DNA of 64,000 nt from Apiospora phragmitis (Eukaryota; Ascomycota; Sordariomycetes; Amphisphaeriales; Apiosporaceae), in contig JAQQWL010000011.1 in assembly GCA_038363925.1 (NCBI GenBank), positions 1,984,001 to 2,048,000 on the forward strand, read 5' to 3'. A program made the translations under genes and the position numbers. Shown in pieces: positions 1 to 10,307 of the stretch. The notes under the pieces are model-generated. The model ran no database searches, was not told the DNA's origin, and saw nothing but the letters and a program-made list of their open reading frames with translations. The first letter of the stretch is position 1. The number at the start of each line of letters is the position of its first letter.

Positions 1-791
1 TGTACAGTTCGATATGCTGCAACGCTCTCATTACACTCGAATGGCAAGATACAATACTTACATAGAGACTCGAATTCATCATTGATGCTGTCTAACAGTT
101 CAGTGGCCGTTATTATGGAAATCTGTTGACGCGTAGTTAAAGGCCGGCTGTTTTGGGGGGGGGGGTGACATTGGTTACAGGGTCGGGTGTCTTGTCAATG
201 TCCCCTACTGGGCGGGATGACTGGCTGGTGGTACTCCGTACTATGTATCGCACTAAGCACAAACTGCACACATGCAGGATTGTGAAGCGTGAAGCGTGAC
301 CTCCTCAACAAGTCAACAGACAGTAGATGGGATTTCAAAGACGGCATAGATAGGGTAGGAGGGATCGAGAAGTTATATGCTTCATGTCCGATTCCGATCT
401 CTCATCAACAGTCAAGTGCTCCAAAGATTCCCATGGTTGTGACGCCCAATCACGAAAAGCAGGGATCGGTGCCGTACCTGCAGCCCAGGCGACTTCCCTT
501 AGCCTTGTCCTAACTCGTCTCGAGGCTGAGTCTTCGGTGTGAATTTTCCCTCCCGATTCCCCTTCGAGACCAAATTTGGAACAGCGACCACCCCGCCATC
601 ACCACGAGGGCCGTCGAGATAGCAGGTGTAGTACTTCCCACGTGCATGAGTGTTGCTCATACTCTCATAGTCACCTAACGCCTGACCTTTCCTTCCTCTT
701 CACCTAAATACCCCCCCTTAATTCCCTCGTTCGTATAAAACCTCGATACTGCCAGCGAGTTCCCATAGGGAGCCAGTCAAGAGTTGCCAGG
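1..791. other. Intergenic region, 5' flank of NUC1
   Basis: I see no convincing gene here. The only open frame (289-513) starts without an ATG and resembles nothing I know. A run of 11 G sits at 155-165 and one copy of the TACTCCGTA motif at 232-240. The last 150 bases before the NUC1 start are pyrimidine-rich and probably hold the promoter and leader of that gene. Confidence 0.6.
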
Positions 792-1847
792 ATGTCTAAA
801 ACTACAGTTGCCATTATCGCCGCTGCCAGTGCTGGAGCAGGCGCCGCTTTCACAGCCGGAATGTATTCATTACGTTCCCAACCCGATCGCAAACTCGACA
901 CCAAGACAATATATACCACTACAACCGTATCAGCAGGCGCTGCCTCGGCACCGCTGCCTATCCCCGCGAACCAGATCTTTAAGCCCGCCAACGCGCAACA
1001 AACGGGTCTGTCCACCTCGGCACCCGCAGCCCTCGACACTGCGCCTGTGGACCCGTCCGGTCTATTCGAGTATGGCTTCCCAGGCCCCGTAGCCGACATC
1101 GCCACGCGCGCCGCCCTCGTCTCCTCCTTCGACCGACGCCTGCGCAACCCGAACTGGGTCATCGAGCACATCACGCCGGCATCGCTCGCCTCCAAGGATG
1201 CCGACCGCAAGCACAGCACGTTCCACGAGGACGACGCGGTGCCCGACAAGTTCCGCGCCAAGCTGAAGGACTACTACCGGTCGGGCTACGACCGTGGCCA
1301 CCAGGTGCCCGCGGCGGATGCGAAATGGAGCCAGACGGCCATGGACGAGACCTTCTTCCTAACCAACATGTGCCCGCAGGTGGGCGAGGGCTTCAACCGG
1401 GACTACTGGGCGCACTTTGAGGACTTCTGCCGGCGCCTGACGGTGCGCTACCCCTCAGTGCGCATCGTCACGGGCCCGCTCTACCTGCCCAAGAAGGACC
1501 CCGCCGACAACAAGTGGTACGTCAAGTACGAGGTCATCGGCAACCCACCCAACGTCGCCGTGCCCACGCACTTCTACAAGGTCATCTTTGCCGAGGACGG
1601 CGCCGTCGGCGGCAACGTCGCCATCGGCGCCTTCGTCCTGCCCAACGCCCCCATCCCCAACGAGAAGCCCATCACCGACTTCGAGGTCCCCGTCGAGGCC
1701 GTCGAGCGCGCCAGCGGCCTCGAGTTCGCCGCCAAGCTGCCCGTCCAGCGCCGCAAGCGTCTCTGCGCCGACACGACCTGCGCCCTCGTCATCAAGGACT
1801 ACGCGGACCGACAGAAGGCCTTCGCGAAGCCTCCTGCGAAGCGGTAA
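792..1847 (+). CDS. NUC1: Mitochondrial DNA/RNA non-specific endonuclease (EndoG / Nuc1)
   Basis: A single uninterrupted exon encodes 351 residues. The protein belongs to the DNA/RNA non-specific endonuclease (beta-beta-alpha metal) family, which cleaves DNA and RNA in mitochondria and moves to the nucleus in cell death in yeast and animals. The DRGH motif is at residues 167-170, with His170 the expected general base. Downstream lie Asn192 (in TNMCPQ) and Asn202 (in GEGFNRDYW), the usual metal-binding region. The first 35 residues form a hydrophobic Ala/Gly-rich segment followed by Arg/Lys, fitting a mitochondrial import or inner-membrane anchor signal. Residues 35-95 are a low-complexity linker. 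The ATG at 792 is the first in frame and precedes the hydrophobic segment. An AATAAA-like string lies within 15 bases of the stop. No frame breaks are seen, unlike many neighbours. Confidence 0.95.
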   Translation: MSKTTVAIIAAASAGAGAAFTAGMYSLRSQPDRKLDTKTIYTTTTVSAGAASAPLPIPANQIFKPANAQQTGLSTSAPAALDTAPVDPSGLFEYGFPGPVADIATRAALVSSFDRRLRNPNWVIEHITPASLASKDADRKHSTFHEDDAVPDKFRAKLKDYYRSGYDRGHQVPAADAKWSQTAMDETFFLTNMCPQVGEGFNRDYWAHFEDFCRRLTVRYPSVRIVTGPLYLPKKDPADNKWYVKYEVIGNPPNVAVPTHFYKVIFAEDGAVGGNVAIGAFVLPNAPIPNEKPITDFEVPVEAVERASGLEFAAKLPVQRRKRLCADTTCALVIKDYADRQKAFAKPPAKR

Positions 1848-2504
1848 AGACGGAATAAAGGAGGGGGAGAGGAGGGCATTTGTGAATAGAGAAGAAGCCA
1901 AATCAGTGGCGTGGATATCAAAGGGGTACGCCCGCTTGTCACAGGTGGAACGCAACCTTAACTCTAATCTTGCATCGTTTATTTCTTGCAGGTCGTCGAA
2001 CTTTAGTTATTAGTCGTCTGCTTTTTGAGTTTGGCCTCGGGCTTCATAACGAAGTGGCCCGTCTTGGTGATACTTCCATGGAAGCTTTAGGTCTGGGATG
2101 GCTTCAATACTAGGTATCGTGCCTGGATTTTCAACGCAAGTTATTTGGTTGACGGGAGAAAGTCACGCAGAGACGAGGTACATCATGTATATAGAGATAC
2201 AGATAGCATAGCATAGCATCTTTGGCAAATTATGCGAAGAATTCATCTTCATAATCATGAAAAACAGCAGTGTTCAGCGTCAGTATCTGGGTGGAAGGCC
2301 CGAGAACCATCAAGATGCCCTCTATGCACCGGGAAATATTGTAGGTAGGAACCCGATTTACTCTGAAACACTCTGGTCTGCCCATTAAAAAGACCACGCT
2401 GGTATATTAAATCGATTCATTGGGTTTCCAAACCACGGCTACTGTTATACCACATGCATGGCTTCCTGCTCTAAGGAAAACCAAGCTTCTCTACCCTTGC
2501 GGTT
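1848..2504. other. Convergent 3' intergenic region between NUC1 and PFS2
   Basis: The two flanking genes face each other, so this stretch should hold both 3' UTRs and polyadenylation sites. It is AT-richer than the coding sequence and contains a short AGCAT tandem near 2208-2220. I see no further gene. Confidence 0.6.
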
Positions 2505-4376
2505 CTACCGCACCCTCGTATAGTTTCCTTGTTTCTGCTCTGCTCGCAGGCTGTCCTCCTGACTAGGAAGAGGAGCCCTCCGTCGTGCTGCGTTTGCGGC
2601 AGCAATCGCGTCCATTGTTGCGTTCCGGGGGGGACGGGAGGTGGTGGAAAGCCGGCAGGTAACACAAAGTTCGTTAGAGGAGCGAAACCGGGTGGCGCCA
2701 TGCCAGGAGGTGGGGGAAGAGGGACGCCTGCTTTCTGCATCATTTCCGCGATCTTAGCGAAGTCTGCAGGGTTGGTAGGATCCATGCCTGGCAACGGCGG
2801 AGGCGGCACGGCACCGTTCATATCGGGCAATGGGAAGGGCAGAGGGATAGATGGTTGTGCGAATCCAACCCCGGGGATCTGGGGCGGCGGAGGAATGCCG
2901 CCGATTGGTAGCGACAAGCCAGGCAACCCCCCACCGAGTTGCTTGATGGGCATCTTCTGGTCAACCAAGCCCTCAGCTTCGTCTTCTATCTCCTGCTCCT
3001 CCTCCTCTTGACGCTGACGGCGGCCGTCTCGCCGGTGCCATGTTCCTTGCGCCTCTGCGGCTGCCTCTCCTATATGATACCTGTCTTGGAAGATTTCGGT
3101 CTCGCCGGGTCGAGCACGAGACCAAAATCTCGTGATCCTGTCGTTGGAGCCCGATGCAAGTATGTGACCTAGTGGATGCCAGTCTAATGACCATATTGCG
3201 AAGTCGTGTGCATAAGGTATCTTATGCGCAGGGATATAGTCTGCGACGGTGCAGACAAGGGATCGGAGCTTTCGTAAGGGCTTATGCTGATAGGCTGTCC
3301 GGCCGGTGTATTGGGCTCGTCCAAGATGTAGTGGAAAAGGGAACCCTCAGAGCCACCGGTACTTAGTAGGTTCGGGTGTGTAGGATGCCAGGTCAAAGTG
3401 GATATATCCTTCTCATGGCCTTTTAGCAAACAAACATCACGCATCATCCTCAGATCGAAGACTCTGGCAGTCTGATCTCGAGCTGATGTGGCAAGGCAGT
3501 TTCCCCGGACCCGCTCGAATGAGGTCTTTGTAATGGTGTTTTTGTGTCCATGGAGGGTAGTAAGACAGCGTCCTGATCTAGGATCCCACAATTTCACTAG
3601 ATGGTCCTTGGACCCTGATACGATGACTCCTTTGCTGGGGTGCCAATCGCAGCTCTTTGCGTCCCAGCCATGGCCTTGTAGTGTATTCTCTGCAACACCT
3701 CCACTGAAATCGAAGATTCTCAGCGTTGAGTCATCTGACGCTGTAACGAACTTGGTATCATTTGGGCTGAAGGCGAGATCTCGAATTGGGTCCTGATGGC
3801 CATGAATTACCTGGACGTTGTTGAAGTTGGGTTGCCAATATTTGATGGTACCATCATGGTCGGCTGATATTAACCAATCATCACTGTGGGAATAGGCCAT
3901 CGCACGGATGGCAACATCGTGAGCCTGCATGATAGTCTCAAAGTTGAAGCCAGTGCCATTCCAGAGGGTAAATTCGCCACTGCTTGAGGCGGTCAGTAGC
4001 CTACGGCCCTCTGGTGTCCAGCGAACGATATTAACCGGATGCTTGATCTTATTGAGGGATGAGTGTAGGTGCTTTACAGGCACCGAGTCCGCCGGCCTTG
4101 TGACTCGCGCCAGTGGAGGAAACATCTAGGGGCATATCAGCAACGGCTACAGAGCCTGTGGTGTTTGTATCATTCACTTACATCGACGATGTAACTGGCA
4201 CTTGGCCGCTCAGCTTCGCCTCTGAAAGAACCCTTGTACCGGGGGTTGCGGTTGCGCATCCAATGGGCCATGGTGGCGCCATAGTCGGTAACTGGCCGTC
4301 GGCCCCTAGCTCGTACAAACCTGCCTCCATCGTCTCCTCCGCCTCCTCCGTAATCCCCACGATTGTCGTAGGACAT
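2505..4376 (-). CDS. PFS2: Polyadenylation factor subunit 2 (WD40 protein of the cleavage/polyadenylation complex), two frame breaks
   Basis: Exon 1 is 4376-4182 and exon 2 runs from 4125 to 2505; they join in phase 0. The N-terminus carries the conserved [15 protein letters not shown] segment of Pfs2/WDR33. Seven WD40 repeats follow, then a Pro/Gly-rich tail ending in [14 protein letters not shown] and a YTRVR-like terminus, as in other filamentous fungi. Pfs2 scaffolds the cleavage and polyadenylation factor that recognises the mRNA 3' processing signal in the nucleus. Two breaks interrupt the frame. Near 3233 one base is missing before [14 protein letters not shown], inside the last WD repeat; near 2627-2633 one base is missing in a run of seven G on the plus strand. 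Adding one base at each gives 606 codons exactly. I read these as sequencing errors in a functional gene; a pseudogene is the alternative. Confidence 0.9.
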
Positions 4377-6047
4377 GGTGATGGTCTTTATCTCATGGAC
4401 AAGCAACGAGGCGCGCGCCAACCGACGTATTGATGTGCGGCGAGGTGTCTTGAGATGCCCTGCTGAGCGAATAATTGTGGCAAAGCACGTCAACTGTACA
4501 TCCAATAGAAGTCGGTCAGAATGATCATAAGGTCATGCTAGTAAATGGAGTGGGAATGCAAGCGTGTGAGGATGTTGATGTTCAATGTTCAATTGAATTG
4601 CCTTTGTTTGAGCCTCAAATGGCTGGGATCCATTTCCAAGGGTGGTCACAGCCGCAATGTACATCCAGACTGTACCCTCCTGCTTATGTAAGGGTCATCC
4701 ATTTTATTGGAAGGTCAATTGAACCTGACCCCACATCTCTTATAGGTGTGGAGGAAGCCCATTGATGAACAGGGGAACGACATTGACTACATGTTCCAAT
4801 ATATCATTGTCAATTCAACGTGGAATATGTTGTATGCCAAATCCCAATGGACTGAAATCCGTAAGTGATTATATCAAATACTTTTCAGTTCCAGATTTGA
4901 GATAACCCAGCCTGCAATATGGCATATGTATGAGCGTTTCTAGCCGTTGAAACTGCACGTACCTGGCAGTTGAACTAATCCATAATTTAACCAGCTTCTT
5001 CTTCTGCTGCCAGACGGGAACCCGAAATGACCTCCATTCCATTCGAACTCTACTCAATCTAGGCAGCCCTTCATTTTCGCCATTATCTCCACCGATCAGT
5101 GTCATCACGAGAGCAGAACCTCCAGTCAATTTCAGCATAAGCCATGGCAATTCTCCTCATCTAGGCAGGCGGGTGAAGAATGAAAGTGCTACATATGTTC
5201 GCGGGTGATGTGCCAGCAGCTCAGGTCTGGCCATTGATGAGCTGAATTCAAGGTTCCCACCAGCACATGCCAGCCCCACTCGTCGCTGCAACATCAAATG
5301 GACAGTTGAATCGGCAGGGTCCTCTGATGCAATGAATTTACGGAGTACAGCGTCCTCCTATCTTTTCCGACACACCTTCGCATGGCGATAATTAAAATGG
5401 GATTGATTCGCCGTAAAATAACACACCTTGGCACACTGCATATTATGTTGTTATTGCTGAGCAGCTTGCAGGATAGCATTCCAGGTCCATTGACCAATGG
5501 TTATCCCAGCTGCGGCTTCCCCTCCCCGACTGCTGTTTTCAAGTTCTTACCTAACTTGACGTATGTCCCCTGATACTTTGACGTCCTCGCCCCTCCGCGC
5601 AGGATTTGGACAGGACAAATTCCCATAGCTCGACACACCAAGCACTGCTTTGCTTTGGATGTAGGGTGATGTGATTTTGACCTTCCCCAACCCTTCATCC
5701 CTCTAATTTAATACCTTTTTTGCCTTTTACCAATTCAAATTCGACTGCAGCATTCGGAAACAGAGCGAGGAAGGAGCTCATTTCCCTGTATTGCAGCTCA
5801 AGCCAACGAAACCAAACTTATTAGACTCAAACCTTGAAGGCTCGGCCCCCTTGTCCAAGAAAACAATTGCGTGCCTCGGCGCCGGTGGGATTTTGACGCC
5901 ACTGACGGGCGTCGGTTGCGAAGAGTCTGATTCACTGTCTTAATAATCTGTTCTGTTCGACTATAATAATCCTCTTGCTGGCTTCCACTTCATGTGGTCA
6001 GAAGATTGAGCGTGACCATTGGTGGCAATTGACAACGTTGATACGCT
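4377..6047. other. Divergent intergenic region between PFS2 and DGAT1
   Basis: This 1.7 kb stretch separates two genes transcribed away from each other and should hold both promoters. The short open frames in it lack ATG starts, splice logic or recognisable motifs. One TACGGAGTA copy is at 5339-5347. I see nothing else I can support. Confidence 0.55.
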
Positions 6048-7748
6048 ATGGATTCCGCAACGACAACTGCCGTCGAGACGGCTGCTGTTTCTGCCTCGCT
6101 GCGCAGAACCGACAAAGCTGCCGTCGAAGCCGTCAAGAACGAGCCTAGACCGGATGGCACAACGCCGGAGGGAAAGACGTTCATCAGGAAATACCGGCAC
6201 GTTGCGGCGATACACTCAAAGGTCCGCCCTTCAACGCTTAGTCACGACTCTGCTGCTACACCAAGTTTTGTCGGATTTCGAAATCTGATGGTGATAGTAT
6301 TAGGTACGGGCTATCTCCCCGTTCAATCCCGCCAGCATACTTACGATATACAGTTGTGGGAAATGTGCGGCTCATCATTGAGAACCTCCAAAAGGTAGGT
6401 TATTGATCCCCACAAAGCTGCGTGGCGACTCGCACTTACACATCCTCCAGTATGGCAATCTGGTATGCCTGACGTGCCATGATTTCAGGCGCCAAGACCT
6501 CATCCTAGGCCTTGCCCTTTACTTCCTGATCCCGTGCTTTCTCTGGGTTGCCCACTCAATTGAACTATACGCGGCGCAGCAAGCCAAGGCTTCTCGTGCA
6601 CTTGCTATCAGCCGTGGAGGATCGTCAAGCCCGACTGTTGATCAGCAGCAGGTTTTCAAGTTGATGTGGACGAGAGTTCGTTGGGCCCACGGCGTCAATG
6701 CCACTCTCGCTCTCACGGTTACCAGTTTCGTGGTCTATAACTACATCCACCATCCGCTAATTGGGACCCTTACCGAGTTACACGCCATCGTTGTTTGGCT
6801 GAAGACAGCTTCGTATGCGCTCACCAACAGAGACCTGCGGCATGCTTATCTACATCCTATCAGGGGCGAGCTGGCATCCCTACCCGAAATATACGCCCAG
6901 TGCCCATATCCCGAAAACATCACCATGTCCAACCTGGCTTACTTCTGGTGGGCACCAACCCTTGTGTACCAACCCGTCTATCCACGTACGGAGAAGATCA
7001 GATGGCTCTTCGTCCTTAAGAGGGTCGGCGAGGCGGTCTGCTTGAGTGTCTTTATCTGGTTCTGTAGTGCGCAGTATGCCGCGCCAGTGCTGAGGAACTC
7101 GTATGACAAGATCAACTCCTTGAACTTTGTCTCGATTTTGGAGAGGCTCTTGAAGCTTTCTACGATTTCTCTGGTCATATGGCTAGCCGGTTTCTTTGCT
7201 TTGTTCCAGTCCACTTTGAATGCCTTAGCTGAGGTTACACGGTTTGGCGATCGGTCATTCTACGATGACTGGTGGAATGCTGGCAGTTTGGGCGAGTATT
7301 GGCGAATGTGGAACAAGCCTGTTTCGCACTTCATGAAACGCCATGTCTTTTCTCCTCTGGTGGGACGCGGGTATAGTTTCTTCACTGCTAGTGTAGTGGT
7401 GTTCTTTATATCCGCGATTTTGCACGAGTTGGCTGTGGGTGTGCCAACGCACAACATCATTGGTAAGTGACATCCTCGATGCTGCTGAATTCCGACCAAG
7501 CTGACACAGAATGGACAGGGGTGGCGTTTCTCGGTATGCTGCTACAGCTTCCACTTATCACCATTACACTTCCATTGGCCAAGAAAGAGGGCCCTACTTG
7601 GAAGTTGATCGGAAACTGCATTTTCTGGGTATCGTTCACTATCTTCGGGCAGCCGTTTGCTGCCCTTATGTATTTCTATGCCTGGCAAGCCAAGTATGGC
7701 AGTGTCAGCAAGCAATTGGCTGTAGGGACTGCGGGCAGCTCAACATAA
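6048..7748 (+). CDS. DGAT1: Diacylglycerol O-acyltransferase, DGAT1 type (MBOAT family)
   Basis: Four exons (6048-6303, 6354-6394, 6451-7462, 7519-7748) join in frame to give 512 residues. The protein is a polytopic ER enzyme of the membrane-bound O-acyltransferase family; DGAT1 members transfer acyl-CoA to diacylglycerol to make storage triacylglycerol. Signatures seen are KYRHVAAIHSK and LSHDSAATPSFVGFRNLM near the N-terminus, PENITMSNLAYFWWAPTL in the middle, FYDDWWN at residues 369-375, and the putative catalytic His424 in the ILHELAVGVPTHN segment. The APT(L)xYQ-type segment and the spacing favour DGAT1 over sterol acyltransferase (ARE1/2), which shares the FYxDWWN motif, so a sterol substrate is the main alternative. 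The second exon is only 41 bases. Introns are 50, 56 and 56 bases with GT/AG ends. No frame break was found. Confidence 0.9.
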
Positions 7749-8501
7749 AGGATGATGAGGCGACTGTATACATACACTAACTAACACTCAGCCACGGCCT
7801 TGACCTTGAGTTGATCAAATAATGAGTATCGAAGTAATAGGAATGGGAAAAGGCGCTTCAACTGGTACGAAACTCTACACATGGGGGAAAGAAAAGAGGA
7901 GTTTCATAATGGTGATGCTAATAAATATTGTCCACACATGACGTCTCTATGAGTCTATACATATTGAGCAAATCAGTAACTGTGAGTTCTTCGAGGTGTT
8001 ATAGTTCCCTTCATGTGGACGTCTCCCTGTCATGGCAAAGGCACTACTGTTGCCCCATCAGGCTGTATTGTACTGTTACATCTAAGTGGCGTAATGATAG
8101 GTATCTCAAAGTCCTGCCGATCGGATCAAGCTATGCCTACCCTAGTGGCTGATGAGATAGGTCGGTCGGTAGTTCATTTACGGAAAGTCTTGTTCGAGAA
8201 ACAGCGCCTTCATTATTAGGGGATGTCTATTATGAAGGCATGTTTCCTAGTGGTATTGTGTGGTTTGGGAACCCGGAAAGTCGGGAACAAATCGCGCATG
8301 GTAAGGTTAGGTGGGATTGGGCTAGCTATAGTGGATCGATCAGCTAAGGTTAGCGGGCGTCAATGACGACGCTTGCTGGAACCTCCCTTCATCTTCGTAC
8401 GACACCGGAAGATAACAACACAAACAACTACAACAACAACACTATGAGATTGATGGGCACGAGTTGAGAAGCTGACGAGACAAGGGATAAACACCTACAC
8501 A
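7749..8501. other. Intergenic region between DGAT1 and MFS transporter
   Basis: No gene is supported. The last 100 bases before the next start are rich in ACA/CAA repeats (8415-8445), typical of fungal 5' leaders. The remainder probably holds the DGAT1 terminator and the promoter of the transporter. Confidence 0.5.
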
Positions 8502-10307
8502 ATGGCCCCGAGTGATCATTATGACCAGCCGCAGCGTCGCCATCTACCGCAGCGGATGGCGCGTCTGCTTCCATTCAGCGCGTCGACAACGCCGCTGCAA
8601 GCCACCACCTATTTGCTCGGCATCTCGCTCTTCAGCATCTCTTTCCTCGTCTTCCTTAACAGTGCCGTTTCCTTCGTCATCACCGATCTGATCGGCCTCA
8701 AGGAGGGCGTCGGCGACATTGTCGGCACCCTCGGCTTCGTCGACGAGCTCGTCGCCCTCGTCGCCTGCCCCGTCTGGGGCCTCGCGAGTGACCGCCTCGG
8801 CGTGCGCTGGGTCGCCGTCCTGGGCTACGCCGTCATCGCCCTCGCCCTCGTCGTATTCGTCCAGGCTCGCGACGTCTACCCGAGCCTCGTCCTCGCCCGC
8901 ATCCTCTTCGCCATCGGCGCCACCGCCGCCGCCACCATGGTCACGGCCATCTTGCCCGTGCTGACGGACGATCACGGCGCGGCTGGCGGGGCCGCGGACG
9001 GAGAGGAGTCCGGCGGCGCCGCGTCGAGGAGACCTGCTCGGTCGAATCAGAGAGACAGCGTGGCGATAAGCTTTGAAAGCGACGCCACGATTACGCCGGA
9101 GACCTTCACGCGGACGGCCGGGGATGGCGAGCACGGCTCAGAGACTGACGCAGAAGGCTCGGGAAGGAAGCCGTCTGCACTTGCAGGGCTCGTTGGTTTG
9201 TTCACCGGGTGCGGCGCGCTGGTGTCTCTTATCTTGTTCTTGCCATTGCCAGCCCAGTTCTCGAAGCGTGAGGGTGTCACCCTGGCCGATGCTGTCACCT
9301 ATAGCTTCTACGTTGTGGCAGTCGTATCACTGTTTGTTGCTATTTTCGTCTTCGTCGGACTGCGGGGCCTGAAGGGGGAAGAAGGTAAAGGCTGGCGGAT
9401 GCTCCTGGGCTTGCGCGGAAAAGGGGCGCATGGCTCGGAGTCTCATGAGAGCAAACCGCATAAGCCTCTACCATATCATCGTCTTCTACTTTCGTCGATC
9501 CGGCTTGGTTTCACCGACCCGCATATTGCCCTTGGTTACCTGGGCGGCTTCGTGGCCCGAGCCAGTACCGTGGCCATCAGCCTATTTATCCCACTTTACG
9601 TTAACACGTTCTTCATTGGCAACGGCTTCTGCCAGGGTTCACCCCACGACCCGTCGCCCGAGCTCAAGAAAGAGTGCCGGGCCGCCTATGTCTTGGCCTC
9701 CATTCTGACTGGCGTGGCACAACTCGTGGCCCTGCTGTGTGCCCCTGTGTTTGGATATCTCAGCTCAAGACGCTGGCGTGGTGTGAATATGCCGGTTACT
9801 GTGGCTACGCTGTGCGGTGTCATCGGCTACTCAGTTTTCCCCAGGCTCCAGAGCCCTGAGTTCAAGGATGTTGACGGACGTGGCGGGGGCGGCTATGTCT
9901 TCCTGGTCGCAGCACTACTCGGCATCAGCCAGATCGGAGCCATTGTTTCCAGCCTCGGCTTACTGGGCCGTGGCGTGCTCAAAGCCGACACGGCTAAGGC
10001 GCCCACCTCGCAGCCTCAGATGGATGGGACAGATGAGAACGCTCCTCTCCTGGAGTGTTCAAACGGGGCTGCCCCGGAAGACGAGCTTATAGCCTCCAGG
10101 GTGCAGTTGAAAGGATCCATAGCTGGTGTATACTCGCTATGTGGAGGCGCAGCAATACTGTTGCTCACAAAGCTGGGCGGCTACCTATTCGATGTCACGA
10201 GTACGGGTGCACCATTCTATATGATGGCAGTTTTCAATGCTATCTTGCTGGCGGCAACTCTGGCTATCGATTTGGGACGCGGGATCAGGGCTAGATCTGA
10301 GAGGTAG
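8502..10307 (+). CDS. Major facilitator superfamily transporter, substrate unknown
   Basis: An intronless frame encodes 601 residues with about twelve hydrophobic segments. The loop after TM2 reads GLASDRLGVRW, matching the MFS signature G-x3-D-R-x-G-R-(R/K) in position and character. A long hydrophilic loop of roughly 70 residues (about residues 160-230), rich in Asp, Glu, Gly and Ser, interrupts the first half, and a second variable loop precedes the last two membrane segments. The strong GC and third-position C/G bias in the first 450 bases supports real coding. No family motif reveals the cargo, and no biosynthetic genes are adjacent, so a drug, sugar or metabolite role cannot be assigned. 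The ATG follows an A-rich leader ending in TACACAATGG, a good fungal start context. Confidence 0.85.
   Translation: MAPSDHYDQPQRRHLPQRMARLLPFSASTTPLQATTYLLGISLFSISFLVFLNSAVSFVITDLIGLKEGVGDIVGTLGFVDELVALVACPVWGLASDRLGVRWVAVLGYAVIALALVVFVQARDVYPSLVLARILFAIGATAAATMVTAILPVLTDDHGAAGGAADGEESGGAASRRPARSNQRDSVAISFESDATITPETFTRTAGDGEHGSETDAEGSGRKPSALAGLVGLFTGCGALVSLILFLPLPAQFSKREGVTLADAVTYSFYVVAVVSLFVAIFVFVGLRGLKGEEGKGWRMLLGLRGKGAHGSESHESKPHKPLPYHRLLLSSIRLGFTDPHIALGYLGGFVARASTVAISLFIPLYVNTFFIGNGFCQGSPHDPSPELKKECRAAYVLASILTGVAQLVALLCAPVFGYLSSRRWRGVNMPVTVATLCGVIGYSVFPRLQSPEFKDVDGRGGGGYVFLVAALLGISQIGAIVSSLGLLGRGVLKADTAKAPTSQPQMDGTDENAPLLECSNGAAPEDELIASRVQLKGSIAGVYSLCGGAAILLLTKLGGYLFDVTSTGAPFYMMAVFNAILLAATLAIDLGRGIRARSER

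Noticed and set aside
2471..2968. Alternative PFS2 C-terminus ending ...RVEKLGFP
   Set aside because: It is the shifted frame after the homopolymer break; the other frame gives the conserved [14 protein letters not shown] ending.
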